The position numbers and the translations under genes are program-made. A stretch of DNA of 6,697 nt from CAIOZW01 sp049318845 (lineage in GTDB: Bacteria; Acidobacteriota; Blastocatellia; RBC074): the NCBI GenBank assembly GCA_049318845.1, contig JBMOFH010000224.1, positions 1 to 6,697 on the forward strand, written 5' to 3'. Shown here piece by piece: positions 6,097 to 6,697 of the stretch. Within the stretch, counting starts at the first letter, position 1, and each line of letters begins with the position of its first letter. Below the pieces are notes generated by a model. That model saw only the letters and a program-made list of their open reading frames with translations. It was not told where the DNA came from and ran no database searches.

Positions 6097-6667
6097 AGAA
6101 GTGTTGAAGACGTTCGAGCAGCATAATGCGCTGCTAAAAGGCCATTTTCTGCTAAGCTCAGGCCTCCACAGTTCACGATATCTGCAATGTGCGCTGGTGT
6201 TGCAGCATCCGGCGGTGGCCGAGAAGCTCTGTTCGGCACTCGTGGCCAGTGTGCTTGGTGACGATCGGATTGCGCGGATCGATCTGGTCATCGCGCCGGC
6301 GCTTGGTGGAGTGATTGTTGCGCACGAGGTTGCGCGGACGCTCGGGGTTCGGGCGCTCTTCACCGAACGGAGCGAGGGCGGAATGAAGCTGCGGCGCGGT
6401 TTTCAACTTGAGCCGGGCGAACACGTTTTTGTCGTCGAGGACGTCGTCACGACGGGTGGATCGACGCGCGAAGTGATGGAGGTGGTCAGGGCTGCTGGCG
6501 GGATCGTCGTCGGGGCTGGATCGCTGATCGATCGCAGCGGTGGTGCGGTTGATGTTGGCGTTCCACGCCATGCCCTGGCGGTGCTCGAGGTTCCCGTCTA
6601 TTCGCCGGAAGATTGTCCGCTCTGCCGTGAGGGTTCGGTGGCGATTAAGCCGGGCAGTCGCCAATAG
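6086..6667 (+). CDS. pyrE: Orotate phosphoribosyltransferase
   Basis: Catalyses orotate + PRPP to orotidine 5'-monophosphate + pyrophosphate in de novo pyrimidine synthesis, as a cytosolic enzyme that is normally a dimer. The 193-aa protein is complete. The N-terminal GHFLLSSGLHSSRYLQC (19-35) binds near orotate in this family. The mobile-loop region is ERSEGGMKLRRGF (94-106). The PRPP-binding signature VVEDVVTTGGS (116-126) carries the acidic pair E118/D119. SLIDRSGG follows, and the C-terminus has CPLC (177-180) and KPGSR, typical of a short PyrE subgroup. I chose ATG 6086 because MRTEEVLKTF matches the usual 'EELLxxF' opening; it overlaps the methyltransferase by 11 bp, which suggests translational coupling. 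A GTG at 6101, with GAGG at 6088-6091, is an alternative giving 188 aa. The stop TAG is at 6665-6667. No other pyrimidine gene is in the window. Confidence 0.96.
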   Translation: MRTEEVLKTFEQHNALLKGHFLLSSGLHSSRYLQCALVLQHPAVAEKLCSALVASVLGDDRIARIDLVIAPALGGVIVAHEVARTLGVRALFTERSEGGMKLRRGFQLEPGEHVFVVEDVVTTGGSTREVMEVVRAAGGIVVGAGSLIDRSGGAVDVGVPRHALAVLEVPVYSPEDCPLCREGSVAIKPGSRQ

Positions 6668-6697
6668 TCTGCCCGCCAGCTGAGAGATCTGGCCAGC

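Noticed and set aside
5212..6363. Long minus-strand open frame of 383 codons opposite the methyltransferase and pyrE
   Set aside because: It is antisense to two well-recognised genes, has no recognisable motif and is rich in Arg, Ser, Pro and Thr as expected of a shadow frame in GC-rich coding DNA.
6675..6693. GCCAG/CTGGC hairpin after pyrE as a terminator
   Set aside because: The stem is 5 bp with a 9-nt loop and no T-run is visible before the window ends; too weak to call.

Overview
This window looks like bacterial chromosomal DNA of moderately high GC: sampled 60-base lines inside genes are about 60-68% G+C. Four complete protein genes and the end of a fifth cassette are packed on the plus strand behind an AT-richer leader. 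The phylum cannot be fixed from the sequence alone. The short PyrE type (193 aa, with a C-terminal CPLC and the phrase STREVMEVVRAAGG) and the GntP and ketosynthase variants remind me most of Acidobacteriota or neighbouring Planctomycetes-like lineages; this is recollection, not a search result.

Layout. Positions 1-226 hold an open reading frame on the minus strand that runs off the left edge. It may be the start, or a decayed remnant, of another gene. Positions 227 to about 678 are AT-rich (241-420 counts to 31% G+C) and hold no convincing gene. This stretch carries promoter-like and operator-like sequence (a TTGACA box, short dyads, a 14-bp AT palindrome, a 26-bp-spaced direct repeat). Next come a GntP-family sugar-acid/H+ symporter (679-2061) and, 53 bp later, an IlvD/Edd-family Fe-S dehydratase of the L-arabonate/D-xylonate type (2115-3860). 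Together they form a plausible two-gene unit: import a sugar acid, then dehydrate it to a 2-keto-3-deoxy acid.

A 175-bp gap with a tandem CCAATTGTG repeat and a long imperfect hairpin separates this from a second unit. That unit holds a FabF-like beta-ketoacyl-ACP synthase (4036-5304), a class I SAM-dependent methyltransferase (5347-6096) and orotate phosphoribosyltransferase PyrE (6086-6667). The methyltransferase and pyrE overlap by 11 bp, which suggests translational coupling. The ketosynthase keeps the Cys-His-His catalytic triad but differs from ordinary FabF in both active-site gating loops. Together with the adjacent methyltransferase, this suggests a specialised acyl or polyketide-like product rather than housekeeping fatty-acid elongation. 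pyrE is probably a pyrimidine gene that shares the transcript.

I found no tRNA, rRNA, CRISPR array, insertion sequence or strong intrinsic terminator. The most interesting points are the divergent ketosynthase with its methyltransferase partner and the partial minus-strand frame at the left edge.
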